Translations under genes and position numbers: made by a program
Part shown: positions 26,346 through 34,829 of the stretch, piece after piece
Position numbering within the stretch: position 1 is the first letter of the stretch
Layout of the letters: every line of letters starts with the position of its first letter
Source: SHLQ01 sp033344795
Lineage (GTDB): Bacteria; Actinomycetota; Acidimicrobiia; Acidimicrobiales; SHLQ01
Assembly: GCA_033344795.1 (NCBI GenBank)
Contig: JAWPMS010000001.1
Span: 4,774,001 to 4,838,000, forward strand
Reading direction: 5' to 3'
Length of the DNA stretch: 64,000 nt
Notes under the pieces: model-generated
Database searches by the model: none
The model's input: only the letters and a program-made list of their open reading frames with translations
What the model was told of the DNA's origin: nothing

Positions 26346-27812
26346 TTACGGCGCCGAGGGAGCAACCTCTTCAAAGATCTGAAGAACGCCCGAATAGTTG
26401 CTCACCCAGACGTTGGCGGTGTTGGGATCGACGGTGATGCCTATTGGTTTGTCGGCAGTGCGGATCTCCTGCACTTCTTCCATCGTCTCGGTCAGCACCT
26501 TCGACATCGTGTCGGAGTTGTAGTTCACGACATACAACGTGGTGCCGTCCGACGACATCGCCATCGAGCGTGGCGCTGCACCGGTACTCACCCGTTCGAC
26601 CACTTCATTCGTCTCGAGGTCGATCTTGATGACTCGCCCCTCGCCGTTCAGCGTGGCGTACAGGAACTTGTTGTCCGGGCTGAGGACGATACTTCGCGGT
26701 CCACGACCCACACCCTCGATCCAATCGATCTCGAGGTCGACGCTCCATTCACCGATGACGGCAAGGTTTCCTCGGGGAGGGATCGGAGCGATCTCCGGCC
26801 GCTCGATGTCATCGAGAGGGATGATCGCAATATCGGAACCGCCCATCTCGGTGACGTACGCACGAGTCGAATCGCTGCTGATCGCTACGCCGCGCGGGTG
26901 ACGGCCGATGTCGACTCGAGCAATCTCTCGTCCGAATTGTGTGTCGACGATGCTGAGGTCGTAACTACACCAGTTTGTCACCAACACGTATTGATCGTCG
27001 GGGGTCACGGCCAAGAACTTGGGGACCGCACCCACCTCGATGACCTGATCGATCTCCAGCGTCTCGGTGTCAACCCGATAGAGATAGCTGTTGTCCCAAC
27101 CCGAATCGGCGCAACCGTCGCCCGGCTCGCTGCCAAAACCTGGCCCATACATGGCGTAGTTCGAAACGTAGACATATCGACCGTCGCTGGTCGAAGCTGC
27201 TTCAACCGGAGCGCCCTTTGCAACCACGCCATTCGGCACGCCAAACGAAGCGAGGTCCACCCGATCGTCGATTGTCTTGAGCAATGAGCCTTGGTCGTCA
27301 TAGACCGTCACCGTGTGGCGGTACATCATGTTCTGGGCGAAGAACAGACCATTTGGTGTGGCAGTCACGGATTTGGGAGAGATGTTGCCCGACACCGAAT
27401 CGATCCGCTCGAGCTCACGGCCTGCCAGCGGAATCGTCGTGGTCGTCGTGGTTGGTGCTGCGGTCGTCGACGTCGTCGAGGTCGTTGTCGTCGGCGCTGC
27501 GGTGGTAGCCGTCGTGGTTGGAGCAACCGTTGTCGTCGGGGCGAACGTCGTTGTGGTGATCGGCGCTGCGACGATCTCCTCAGCCTGATTGTTGAAGGCC
27601 CAACCGAGCACCCCAACGGCAATCAGGGCACCCACCAACCCGAGATACCACATCGCGAAGCCGGGCTCTGGGCCACTGCCAGCTCCGTCGTCGGCCTCCC
27701 GCATGCGGCCAGGAGATGGCTGGCGTGGACGAGAGGGCCCCGGGGCGTTGCTCGGACGCGGCATTGGGCCGGGGCGGGGTCGCCCCATTCCGGGGTCATG
27801 CCTTGCGTCCAT
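26346..27812 (-). CDS. Membrane-anchored YVTN-type beta-propeller protein
   Basis: 488 residues. A proline/arginine-rich cytosolic N-terminus, one transmembrane helix (MWYLGLVGALIAVGVLGWAF, about 55-75), a threonine/alanine-rich linker (about 85-130) and then repeated propeller blades (TPDDQYVLVTNW, SSDSTRAYVTEMGGSDI, SPDNKFLYATLNGEGR, SSDGTTLYVVNYNSDT, DPNTANVWVSNYSG). Propellers of this type act outside the cell as binding or lactonase-like modules; function unknown. A TAACAT -10 box 7 nt before the ATG supports the start. It precedes the aminotransferase gene on the same strand. Confidence 0.82.
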   Translation of the reverse strand: MDARHDPGMGRPRPGPMPRPSNAPGPSRPRQPSPGRMREADDGAGSGPEPGFAMWYLGLVGALIAVGVLGWAFNNQAEEIVAAPITTTTFAPTTTVAPTTTATTAAPTTTTSTTSTTAAPTTTTTTIPLAGRELERIDSVSGNISPKSVTATPNGLFFAQNMMYRHTVTVYDDQGSLLKTIDDRVDLASFGVPNGVVAKGAPVEAASTSDGRYVYVSNYAMYGPGFGSEPGDGCADSGWDNSYLYRVDTETLEIDQVIEVGAVPKFLAVTPDDQYVLVTNWCSYDLSIVDTQFGREIARVDIGRHPRGVAISSDSTRAYVTEMGGSDIAIIPLDDIERPEIAPIPPRGNLAVIGEWSVDLEIDWIEGVGRGPRSIVLSPDNKFLYATLNGEGRVIKIDLETNEVVERVSTGAAPRSMAMSSDGTTLYVVNYNSDTMSKVLTETMEEVQEIRTADKPIGITVDPNTANVWVSNYSGVLQIFEEVAPSAP

Positions 27813-27922
27813 TCGCTCGATGTTATTGGCATGCGGGTGAACAATGAGATTCACCGCAAAGAGTTCATCACTTGGCCATTGCCGGTACCGTGGACAACTC
27901 GGCCCTTTGGGGTCGATGGTTT

Positions 27923-27957
27923 TTGACAAGCGAGAATGGCGTCAGCCCGAGTATGGG
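27923..27957 (+). promoter_or_regulatory. Possible promoter of ssrA
   Basis: A consensus TTGACA (27923-27928) is followed, with an over-long 23-bp spacer, by TATGGG (27952-27957), about 20 bp upstream of the mature tmRNA 5' end. The spacer makes this tentative. Confidence 0.35.
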
Positions 27958-27975
27958 CCGACGCACCTTGCACAC

Positions 27976-28359
27976 GGGGCTGATCGGTTTCGACGTTGAA
28001 GTCGGAAGTTTCATCGTGCGACCGGAGTTGCTCAGACTCCTAAAACGGGGCAACAACAGAGACGCCAATTCGGATGATCTCGCTCTTGCCGTTTAACTTT
28101 TAGTTAGATAGCAAAGAGTCATTGCGAGCAGAAATGTCACGCGGGGCCGGTTCACCGCAGCCCGGCAACAGAAGCGGTGGAGGACAGTCGGGAGAGACCA
28201 CTGACGGCGTGAAAGAACGCTGACATCGGAGAAAGATCCGGCAGCTGAGCTTGCTCAGTGGACCCGACCATACGGCAGCTGTTAAGTCGTGAATCGGGAA
28301 TGGTCGTATCGCGGGTTGCAACCCTTTAGCGGACGAGGGTTCGATTCCCTCCAGCTCCA
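27976..28359 (+). ncRNA. ssrA: Transfer-messenger RNA
   Basis: About 384 nt. The 5' end GGGGCTGATCGGTTTCGAC pairs with the 3' end: GGGGCTG with CAGCTCC (one G-T), discriminator A. The T-arm GAGGG-TTCGATT-CCCTC is standard, so the RNA has the tRNA-Ala-like ends of tmRNA. An internal tag reading frame ends with ALAV-TAA at 28096. CCA is not encoded. Its partner SmpB is encoded at 21309-21842. It rescues stalled ribosomes and marks the peptide for ClpP. Confidence 0.93.
28049..28096 (+). other. tmRNA tag reading frame
   Basis: Probable resume codon GGC, giving the tag GNNRDANSDDLALAV after the charged alanine, then TAA. The end differs from the usual ALAA. The exact resume codon is inferred from frame and composition; the C-terminal part is certain. 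Confidence 0.65.
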
Positions 28360-28377
28360 CGCCGTTCGCTTCGCTCT

Positions 28378-28426
28378 CTAACCGAGTTCATCGCTTCGCT
28401 CAGAACGTCGCGAGGTTCTCGGTTAG
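28378..28426. repeat. Inverted repeat CTAACCGAG/CTCGGTTAG downstream of ssrA
   Basis: Perfect 9-bp arms at 28378-28386 and 28418-28426 enclose a 31-nt segment that contains the first copy of the 21-bp direct repeat. It could fold as a stem-loop at the 3' side of tmRNA. Confidence 0.6.
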
Positions 28427-28562
28427 GGCGAAGTAGCGCGCCGAACTTGCGGGCCGGAGGGTTCACGTCGTTTTGGGCGGCCTCGCTTCGCTCAGAACGT
28501 CGCATATCTCTTGGTTAGTGGGAAGTGGTGCGGGCCGAAACTTGCCTCCGGTAGGTTCGGGT
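28391..28562. repeat. Imperfect tandem duplication, period 92 bp
   Basis: An exact 21-bp segment (TCGCTTCGCTC, then AGAACGTCGC) occurs at 28391-28411 and 28483-28503. The roughly 60 bp after each copy are also alignable (GGTTAG, then AAGT, then GCCGAA, CTTGC and GGTTC in the same order). It fills the gap between ssrA and the PPOX gene; no coding potential is seen. Confidence 0.75.
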
Positions 28563-28564
28563 TT

Positions 28565-29014
28565 GTGACTTCTCTTGATGCCATTCGTTCGCTGTCTGCT
28601 CGAGAACATGGGTTGGCCACCATCAGCGTTGCTCGCGCCGATGGATCGGTTCACTCGTCGGTGATCAACGCAGGCGTCACCAAACACCCGGTCACCGGCG
28701 ACGACGTCGTCGGCGCTGTTCTCCGCGGGCCGTCGTGGAAGCTTCGACGCCTGCGTGAGATTCACCGATGCACCGTGGTGTTTCGAGTCGGATGGCAATG
28801 GGCTTCCGTCGACGGGCCGGTCGACATCATCGGACCTGGCGATCGTTTCGACGGTTTCGATGCAGACAACGTGCCGGCATTGCTGCGCAGCGTGTTCTCG
28901 GACGCTGGCGGCACACATGACGATTGGGACGAATACGACCGCGTCATGGCTGAAGACGGCCGAACCGCCATCTTCGTCAAGCCGCAACGTCTGCAGGGTG
29001 TCACTCCGAGCTGA
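28565..29014 (+). CDS. Pyridoxamine-5'-phosphate-oxidase-like (PPOX class) flavin/F420 protein
   Basis: A 149-residue split-barrel protein: LSAREHGLATISVARADGSVHSSVINAG, then VVGAVLRGPSWKLRRLREIHRCTVVFR. This pattern fits F420- or FMN-binding PPOX-class proteins common in actinobacteria. The GTG at 28565 has a TAGGTT -10 box ending 7 nt upstream (leaderless). It converges on the isochorismatase gene. Substrate unknown. Confidence 0.8.
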   Translation: MTSLDAIRSLSAREHGLATISVARADGSVHSSVINAGVTKHPVTGDDVVGAVLRGPSWKLRRLREIHRCTVVFRVGWQWASVDGPVDIIGPGDRFDGFDADNVPALLRSVFSDAGGTHDDWDEYDRVMAEDGRTAIFVKPQRLQGVTPS

Positions 29015-29032
29015 AGCAGCAGGGGTCAATGC

Positions 29033-29644
29033 TCAGAGCGACAAAACCTGCGTCGTGGTGTTGATTGCGCTGAAGCGGTCGGAGAGTGCAGCGAGCGCAG
29101 AACGATGCAGGACCGCGGCATCAAGCGGATCGCCGCCGTCGGTCGCAGGGAGTGTTCGCGTTGCCGAGGCATCGGACACAACGGTGGTCTCGTATCCAAG
29201 GTCGAGCGCTGCTCGAGCAGTCGAGCTGACGCACATATGGGTCATGAAGCCACAGATCACCAGGTGGGGACGACCGATACCGGCCAAGTGGTTTTGAAGT
29301 TCGGTGTGTGCAAAGGCATTCGGCAAACCCTTCGCAATCACCGTCTCATCGTCGACGGGTGCCACCTGGTCGATGATGCGTCCGCCACGCGCTGGATCAA
29401 ACGCTCGACCCTCGCTGCCCTCGTGCGCGATGTGCACCACGCTCGCACCATCCTTGCGACCCTTCAGAAGCAGGGCATCGATGTTGTTGAGCGCGGGTTC
29501 GAGCCCGGTCAGCGTCAACGCCCCCTCGGCGGTGTATTCCATCTGCGCATCGATCACGATCAGGACCGCGTCCGAGAGCGGCCCGTATGCGAGGGGCAGG
29601 CCGGCTGCGGCGCGAAGCGTGAATGGGGCCTCTTCCGAAGTCAT
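29033..29644 (-). CDS. Isochorismatase-family cysteine hydrolase
   Basis: 203 residues. The catalytic residues are the Asp in VLIVIDAQMEY (about 32), the Lys in VIAKGLPNAF and the nucleophile Cys in GFMTHMCVSSTAR (about 138). Relatives hydrolyse isochorismate, nicotinamide or other amides; the substrate is unknown. A TATTGT -10 box ends 6 nt before the ATG. Confidence 0.9.
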   Translation of the reverse strand: MTSEEAPFTLRAAAGLPLAYGPLSDAVLIVIDAQMEYTAEGALTLTGLEPALNNIDALLLKGRKDGASVVHIAHEGSEGRAFDPARGGRIIDQVAPVDDETVIAKGLPNAFAHTELQNHLAGIGRPHLVICGFMTHMCVSSTARAALDLGYETTVVSDASATRTLPATDGGDPLDAAVLHRSALAALSDRFSAINTTTQVLSL

Positions 29645-29753
29645 TACTGGACAATAGCGATTGGATCGATCGATCGACGACGCTGGGTCGACAGGCTCGC
29701 GCTTCGCGTTGTCGAACCTAGACTCGCAAACGCATGCGAGAAGATTGCCGGCC

Positions 29754-30896
29754 ATGGAAAGACTGACAGGTATCACCCAGCGCTATGCGTGGGGCTCACA
29801 CACCTTGCTCGCAACGCTGCGCGGCCTCGAACCTTCTGATGACCCCGAAGCGGAGATCTGGTACGGAGCACATGACGCAGCTCCTTCCGTGCTCGACGGA
29901 GGGCAAACCCTCATTTCGGACATCGAGGCTGATCCCAAGTCGCTCCTCGGGAATGGCATTGTCCGCGAACATGGAGCGAAACTTCCGTTCCTCCTGAAGC
30001 TCCTCGCGGTCGGTGAACCGCTGAGCATTCAAGCGCATCCCACGGCTGAGCAGGCCGCAGCTGGGTTCGAGAGAGAAAACGCCGCAGGAATACTCATCGG
30101 CGCACCAAACCGCTCGTTTCGAGACGACGCTCCCAAACCGGAGCTCATCGCCGCGCTCACTCCGTTCGAAGCGTTGGTCGGATTTCGTCCGGTTCCTCGC
30201 ACGCTCGACTACCTGGCGTCGATCGGAGCTCACACACTTCAACACGTGCTTCGCGAGCGCGGGTTGCTCGCGACAGTCCGCTGGGCCCTCGCACCAACGG
30301 CCGACGAACGTGCGTCTGTTGAGACGGCGGTTGACGAGCTCGTTCTCAGCGCTGGCCGCGATGAATCCATCGAATGGCACCTCGAAGCCCAGTTGGTGAG
30401 CTCCATCGCCAAGCTCTATCCAGGCGATGCAGGTTTGCTGATCGCCGCGCTACTGAACCGAGTACTGCTCGAACCCGGCGAAGCGCTCTACCTCGATGCT
30501 GGGACTCTGCATTCGTACGTCAGCGGACTCGGTGTCGAGATCATGGGAAATAGCGACAACGTGCTCCGCGGCGGCCTGACCAAGAAGAACACCGACGCCG
30601 AGAATTTGCTCGAGGTGCTTCGCGACGAGGCCTCTGAAGTGGAGGTCATCACGCCGGATGGCGACGGAACCTACCAAACACCGGCGAGGGAGTTCTTGTT
30701 GTCCACCCTGACCGCTGAATCAAAGTCGATAACCGGACCAGCAATCGTTCTGGCGATCGACGGCGAGGTGACGATCCTCTGCGACGGCCGCACGCTTGTG
30801 CTTGCGCCGACCGAAGCAGTCTGGCTGAGTGCAGCGGACTCCGCCACTGCTGAAACCAACGGACGCTGCTTCGTCGCAGAGGTCCCACACCAGTAG
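29754..30896 (+). CDS. manA: Mannose-6-phosphate isomerase, class I
   Basis: A 380-residue zinc enzyme that interconverts mannose 6-phosphate and fructose 6-phosphate. It opens with ITQRYAWGSH, has the metal ligands in LSIQAHPTAEQA and YLDAGTLHSYVSGLGVEIMGNSDNVLRGGLTKKN, and KPELIAALTPFEALVGFRP. Divergent from the isochorismatase gene with a 109-bp gap that holds a TAGACT box at 29719. Confidence 0.95.
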   Translation: MERLTGITQRYAWGSHTLLATLRGLEPSDDPEAEIWYGAHDAAPSVLDGGQTLISDIEADPKSLLGNGIVREHGAKLPFLLKLLAVGEPLSIQAHPTAEQAAAGFERENAAGILIGAPNRSFRDDAPKPELIAALTPFEALVGFRPVPRTLDYLASIGAHTLQHVLRERGLLATVRWALAPTADERASVETAVDELVLSAGRDESIEWHLEAQLVSSIAKLYPGDAGLLIAALLNRVLLEPGEALYLDAGTLHSYVSGLGVEIMGNSDNVLRGGLTKKNTDAENLLEVLRDEASEVEVITPDGDGTYQTPAREFLLSTLTAESKSITGPAIVLAIDGEVTILCDGRTLVLAPTEAVWLSAADSATAETNGRCFVAEVPHQ

Positions 30897-31009
30897 CGAG
30901 GCAGTTGCAAGTCAAACGGGCATCGCATCTGTCACCCACAACTCGGCATCTGGTGCCGTCCACCAGTTCGTAGTACCTGGCAACCCCCCAAACAAAGGTA
31001 CACGGCACC

Positions 31010-31603
31010 ATGAACACCAATTCCAAGCGATTGTCCGCACTCATGATTGCGTTCGGTCTTACTGCAGCCGCATGCGGCAGCGACACAGAGGTCATCGAAG
31101 AGGCAGCCGACACCGTCGCTGAGGTCGTCGACGATGCTGTTGAAGACGAGGCCATGGATGAAGAAGAAGACGCCATGTCCGAGCTGCCGGCAACCGTCGT
31201 AGACATCGCGGTATCAAGCGATGACTTCAGCACACTCGTCGCAGCCGTGACCGAGGCTGGGCTCGTTGAGACGCTCAGCGGAGAAGGACCATTCACTGTA
31301 TTTGCCCCGACCAACGCTGCTTTCGAGCAAGCACTTACCGACCTCGGCCTCACCGCTGAAGAATTGCTCGCAAGCCCAGATCTGAGTGGAATCCTCACCT
31401 ACCACGTGGTGGCCGGAAAGATCCTTGCCGCCGATGCGATCGCCGCAGATGGCACCGAAGTTGAAACGGTCAACGGTGACACGATTGCCGTGTCGGTTGT
31501 CGACGGCAACGTGATGATCGATGGAGCGACGGTCACTTCGGCTGACCTCGAAGCACAGAACGGTGTTGTGCATGTCATCGACTCGGTCATCCTGCCTGGC
31601 TGA
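31010..31603 (+). CDS. Fasciclin (FAS1) domain lipoprotein
   Basis: 197 residues. The lipoprotein signal ends in TAAAC (Cys about 22), followed by a very acidic linker (about 25-60) and one FAS1 domain with the H1 motif GPFTVFAPTNAAFEQAL and H2 region GVVHVIDSVILP. Secreted FAS1 proteins act in adhesion or ligand binding. It is monocistronic, closed by a strong terminator. Confidence 0.93.
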   Translation: MNTNSKRLSALMIAFGLTAAACGSDTEVIEEAADTVAEVVDDAVEDEAMDEEEDAMSELPATVVDIAVSSDDFSTLVAAVTEAGLVETLSGEGPFTVFAPTNAAFEQALTDLGLTAEELLASPDLSGILTYHVVAGKILAADAIAADGTEVETVNGDTIAVSVVDGNVMIDGATVTSADLEAQNGVVHVIDSVILPG

Positions 31604-31630
31604 TCGAGCGTCCGTGTAGAAGAACGAATT

Positions 31631-31668
31631 GATGCCGGCCTCACATCGGGGCCGGCATCGTTTGTTTT
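31631..31668 (+). terminator. Intrinsic terminator of the FAS1 gene
   Basis: A perfect 10-bp stem GATGCCGGCC / GGCCGGCATC (31631-31640 and 31650-31659) with a 9-nt loop is followed by GTTTGTTTT. It lies 27 bp past the stop and just before the end of the convergent sulfatase. Confidence 0.9.
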
Positions 31669-31673
31669 CCCGA

Positions 31674-33080
31674 TCAGGCGTCCGCAAAAGGTTCGTCGCC
31701 AACGGCGTTCTGCAGGCGACGCAATTCGGCCCGAAGTTCGGCGGTGATCTCCGTTGCCTCCGGAGTCCCGTAGATGTTGTGCACCTCGAGCGGATCTTCG
31801 ATCAAGTCGAACAACTCCCACTCGACGGGGTTCGCCGGGCCGCACGCACCCGGCTGATCAAGCGGATCGTTGTAGTAGCAGATCAACTTGTGTGTCCTGG
31901 TGCGCACGCCGTAGTGGGCAGGGCATGCGTGGGCCCCATCGTTGTGCATCCAGTAGCGGTAGTACATCGACGTCGGCCAGTCCTGCGGTGTGTCGCCGAG
32001 TAGTTGGCCGGCGAACGATCGGCCCTGCACATGATCGGCCGTTTCTAGCCCACACAGCTCGAGCAACGTCGGGCCGAAATCGACATTGACCACGATGTCT
32101 TCACACGAGCTGCTCGGCTGGATTCGATCCGGGTACCGGACGAGCAAAGGCATCGCGAGCGACTCCTCATACATCAATCGTTTGTCGAACCACCCGTGAT
32201 CGCCGAGAAAGAATCCCTGGTCCGACGTGTAGACCACGATCGTGTTGTCGCTGAGCCCGTTGGCCTCGAGCCAGTCGAGCATTCGCCCGACGTTGTCATC
32301 GATCGATGCGACGACCCGGAGGTAGTCCTTGATGTACCGCTGGTAACGCCACTCGATCTCCTCGTCCAGGGTGAGCCCCGGTGGAACCACGGCTTTCAGA
32401 TCGCGGATTGGATCGAGGTCGAGCATGCGCATCTTCACCGCCTGAACCACGTCGGCGCGGCCCACGAGATCGTCGCGGAATGTGTCGGGAAACGGAATCT
32501 CGACGTTGTCGTACATCGTGAAGTGTTTCGCATCGGGCTCCCAGGTGCGATGGGGCGCCTTGTGATGACAAAAGAGTGCGAAGGGCTCGTCGGGATTGCG
32601 CTCTTCCAACCAGTTCAGCGAATCATCGGTGATCAGATCGGTCACATACCCGCCCACCTCATCGATCCCATAGTCTGAGTCGACGAACACGGGGTTGTGA
32701 TAATGCCCCTGGCCGGGAAGTACACGCCAGCGGTCAAATCCGGTGGGTTCTGCCGACGACCCGTGTCCAAGGTGCCACTTGCCGAACAATGCGGTCTGCC
32801 ATCCCGCCTCCTGAAGCGCCTTGGGGAACGTCCACAACGAGTTGTCGAGGGGCGTGTCGAGCGTCGTCACCGCGTTCACGTGGTTGTAGGTTCCGGTGAG
32901 AATGGCGGCCCTGCTGGGAGCACAAATCGAGTTGGTGCAAAACGCCGAATCGAAACGCATTCCGCCAACTCCGATTCGGTCGATGTTCGGGGTCTCGTTG
33001 ATGCGACTGCCGTACGCAGAAATCGCGTGGGCAGCATGATCGTCGCTCATGATGAAGAGGATGTTCGGGCGAGAGGTCAT
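31674..33080 (-). CDS. Type I sulfatase (formylglycine-dependent)
   Basis: A 468-residue arylsulfatase-superfamily hydrolase. Metal-binding MSDDH near residue 12, the formylglycine motif SICAPSRAAILTG with Cys53, GKWHLGHG, and a late DNGW-like TSDQGFFLGDHGWFDKR metal site. Similar enzymes cleave sulfated glycans. No signal peptide is visible. Maturation needs a formylglycine-generating enzyme or anSME, which is not in the window. Confidence 0.93.
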   Translation of the reverse strand: MTSRPNILFIMSDDHAAHAISAYGSRINETPNIDRIGVGGMRFDSAFCTNSICAPSRAAILTGTYNHVNAVTTLDTPLDNSLWTFPKALQEAGWQTALFGKWHLGHGSSAEPTGFDRWRVLPGQGHYHNPVFVDSDYGIDEVGGYVTDLITDDSLNWLEERNPDEPFALFCHHKAPHRTWEPDAKHFTMYDNVEIPFPDTFRDDLVGRADVVQAVKMRMLDLDPIRDLKAVVPPGLTLDEEIEWRYQRYIKDYLRVVASIDDNVGRMLDWLEANGLSDNTIVVYTSDQGFFLGDHGWFDKRLMYEESLAMPLLVRYPDRIQPSSSCEDIVVNVDFGPTLLELCGLETADHVQGRSFAGQLLGDTPQDWPTSMYYRYWMHNDGAHACPAHYGVRTRTHKLICYYNDPLDQPGACGPANPVEWELFDLIEDPLEVHNIYGTPEATEITAELRAELRRLQNAVGDEPFADA

Positions 33081-33133
33081 CTCGTCGTTCTAGCGTCCGT
33101 CGGTGCCGGGTGTGTCGACGGTGCGCCGTGGTA

Positions 33134-33442
33134 TCAGGCAGCAGCCGCGACGTCGGGTTGCTCAACCGACAGCCACAAGGCGGTGCGCACCGTGTCAGCG
33201 CGTTCGCGGTCCAATGCATTGGCAACGATGATCCCCTCGATCATGTCGGCCAAGACCGCTGACCAGGGTCGGGCACGAATCACGATGGAAACCGTGGCGC
33301 CATTGGGTCGGCGACGGATCGTGCGCGAATACCCGGCGAGCCGAGGCGGCGAAGTGAATGCCGGTGGAGTCAGCCCACAGAGGCGCGCCGCTCGCCCGAG
33401 ATCTCGGGCTGCCCCAGCGAAACGTATCGACGTCGACTCCAT
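33134..33442 (-). CDS. Conserved hypothetical protein
   Basis: 102 residues beginning MESTSIRFAGAARDLGRAAR, with PPAFTSPPRL, TIRRRPNGATVSI and RPWSAVLADMIEGIIVANAL. The pattern of a basic beta segment followed by an amphipathic helix recalls small actinobacterial proteins of unknown role often found in single copy. The start is set by the ATG at 33442; longer reading would enter the divergent RTX gene. Confidence 0.6.
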   Translation of the reverse strand: MESTSIRFAGAARDLGRAARLCGLTPPAFTSPPRLAGYSRTIRRRPNGATVSIVIRARPWSAVLADMIEGIIVANALDRERADTVRTALWLSVEQPDVAAAA

Positions 33443-33545
33443 TACAGAGCAGTCTCGCGCTGGGGTGTGACAGTCTTCCCACGCGGCTCGGCACGCACAC
33501 CGCCGCGCGCCATATGATCGATCCAACTCGAGAGCGGAGGTCGAG

Positions 33546-34802
33546 ATGCGGGTTCGATCAGTACTGGTAAGCATTGCAATGGTTGCGTCAGTGGTGATCG
33601 CCACCGCCACGCCCGCTGGAGCCCAGGAACCGATGTGCGATGGCGAGGTCGCGACCATCGTGGGCACGCCAGGTGACGACGTGCTGCCAGGAACACCCGG
33701 ACGCGATGTCATCGTCGCCCTTGGCGGCAACGACAGGATCCTTGCCGGCGATGGTGATGACGTGGTGTGTGCAGGCCCAGGCAATGACTTCGTCAAAGGA
33801 CAACGGGGCAACGACATCCTCCTCGGTGGGGGCGGAAACGACCGAATGTTCGGCAATGCGGGGGCCGACACCTTGCTGGGCGGCAACGGTCATGACGTGC
33901 TTTGGGGCGGGGTTGGCCCCGACGACATTTGGGCCGGACTCGGCAACGACACGGTCAACGCTGGTCACGGCAATGACTTCGCCCTCGGTGGCCTGGGCAA
34001 CGACAAAATCAATGGCAGTACCGGGGCCGACGAGCTTTGGGGCGGCCAAGGTGCCGATGTGATCACCGGTGGTAAGGGCTTCGACGACTTGGACGGCGGA
34101 GCCGCCAACGACCTCATCACCGGCGGTCCGGGGGAAGACTTCATCAACGGCGGACTCGGCACCGATCGCTGTCGAGTCGACATTTTCGACGGTTTCATCA
34201 ACTGTCAGCGAGGAAACGTCTTGGGCGGATCGGGCAGCGGTGACGGCGAGGTCGAAATCGGGCTGTTGTCACCCGAGTTCGTGCTCCCATCGCCTGGCGG
34301 TCCGAGCTACGTCTTGCACATCAATGCCGCACCGGCGCAGGGGCAACTTCTGACGGTGACGGTCAAAGACGCAAACGGCGGGCTGCTCTTCGAAGGGTTT
34401 GGCTTCGACCGAGTCTTCAGCAACGTGCTCGTCGCTGGCGGCGTGCCGGCGCTGGTCGAGGTGAGCGGGGCGGACTTCTGGGTCGCCGCCTTCGTCAAGA
34501 CGTCGATCCTGCATGACGACCTCATCTTGAATCCCGATCAAGGCAGCCAAGTCTTCGGTGTTGCCCCGTCGCTCGATGGCTTCCCGCAGGCGATCACCAT
34601 TACGGCCACGAACAACGGCAACAACTCGTCGGTGTTCCAAGTCGTGTCGGTCGGTGACGATGGGATCACCCTCGAGCTCAGTGACACGCTGGCCGCCGGA
34701 GAGTCGGCCGTCTTCACTGGCGACCTCCGCGCCTCGGCTCACTGGGTTGCCATACTGGCCGCTCCCCTTGTGACGTGGGAGTTCTCCCTCGACAATGGCT
34801 AG
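33546..34802 (+). CDS. Secreted RTX/hemolysin-type calcium-binding repeat protein
   Basis: 418 residues. A Sec signal peptide ends in TPAGAQ (about 27). Residues about 40-215 hold at least ten GGxGxDxhx-type nonapeptides (GGNDRILAGDGDDVV, GNDILLGGGGNDRMF, AGADTLLGGNGHDVL and so on) that form a calcium-binding beta-roll. The C-terminal 200 residues have no recognised domain. A GGAGG ribosome-binding site precedes the ATG. Function unknown; likely extracellular. Confidence 0.9.
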   Translation: MRVRSVLVSIAMVASVVIATATPAGAQEPMCDGEVATIVGTPGDDVLPGTPGRDVIVALGGNDRILAGDGDDVVCAGPGNDFVKGQRGNDILLGGGGNDRMFGNAGADTLLGGNGHDVLWGGVGPDDIWAGLGNDTVNAGHGNDFALGGLGNDKINGSTGADELWGGQGADVITGGKGFDDLDGGAANDLITGGPGEDFINGGLGTDRCRVDIFDGFINCQRGNVLGGSGSGDGEVEIGLLSPEFVLPSPGGPSYVLHINAAPAQGQLLTVTVKDANGGLLFEGFGFDRVFSNVLVAGGVPALVEVSGADFWVAAFVKTSILHDDLILNPDQGSQVFGVAPSLDGFPQAITITATNNGNNSSVFQVVSVGDDGITLELSDTLAAGESAVFTGDLRASAHWVAILAAPLVTWEFSLDNG

Positions 34803-34829
34803 GGACGCCCGTGATTTCGTGATCAGCGC

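Noticed and set aside
25136..26437. 433-codon frame antisense to the aminotransferase
   Set aside because: The minus-strand protein has a full PLP-enzyme signature; this frame has none.
27872..28360. Small open frames in the 28-kb gap, plus and minus
   Set aside because: They lie inside the tmRNA gene; only the last 15 codons of the plus-strand frame, the tag, are meaningful.
30952..30968. Hairpin CTGGTG-CCGTC-CACCAG after manA
   Set aside because: A short stem without T-tract; not enough to call a terminator or operator.
33588..34049. Minus-strand frame in the RTX gene
   Set aside because: A by-product of the glycine/aspartate repeat; the plus strand has a signal peptide and beta-roll repeats.
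33640..34200. Possible CRISPR or DNA tandem repeat
   Set aside because: The periodicity of about 27 bp reflects the RTX nonapeptides; there are no constant repeats and unique spacers.
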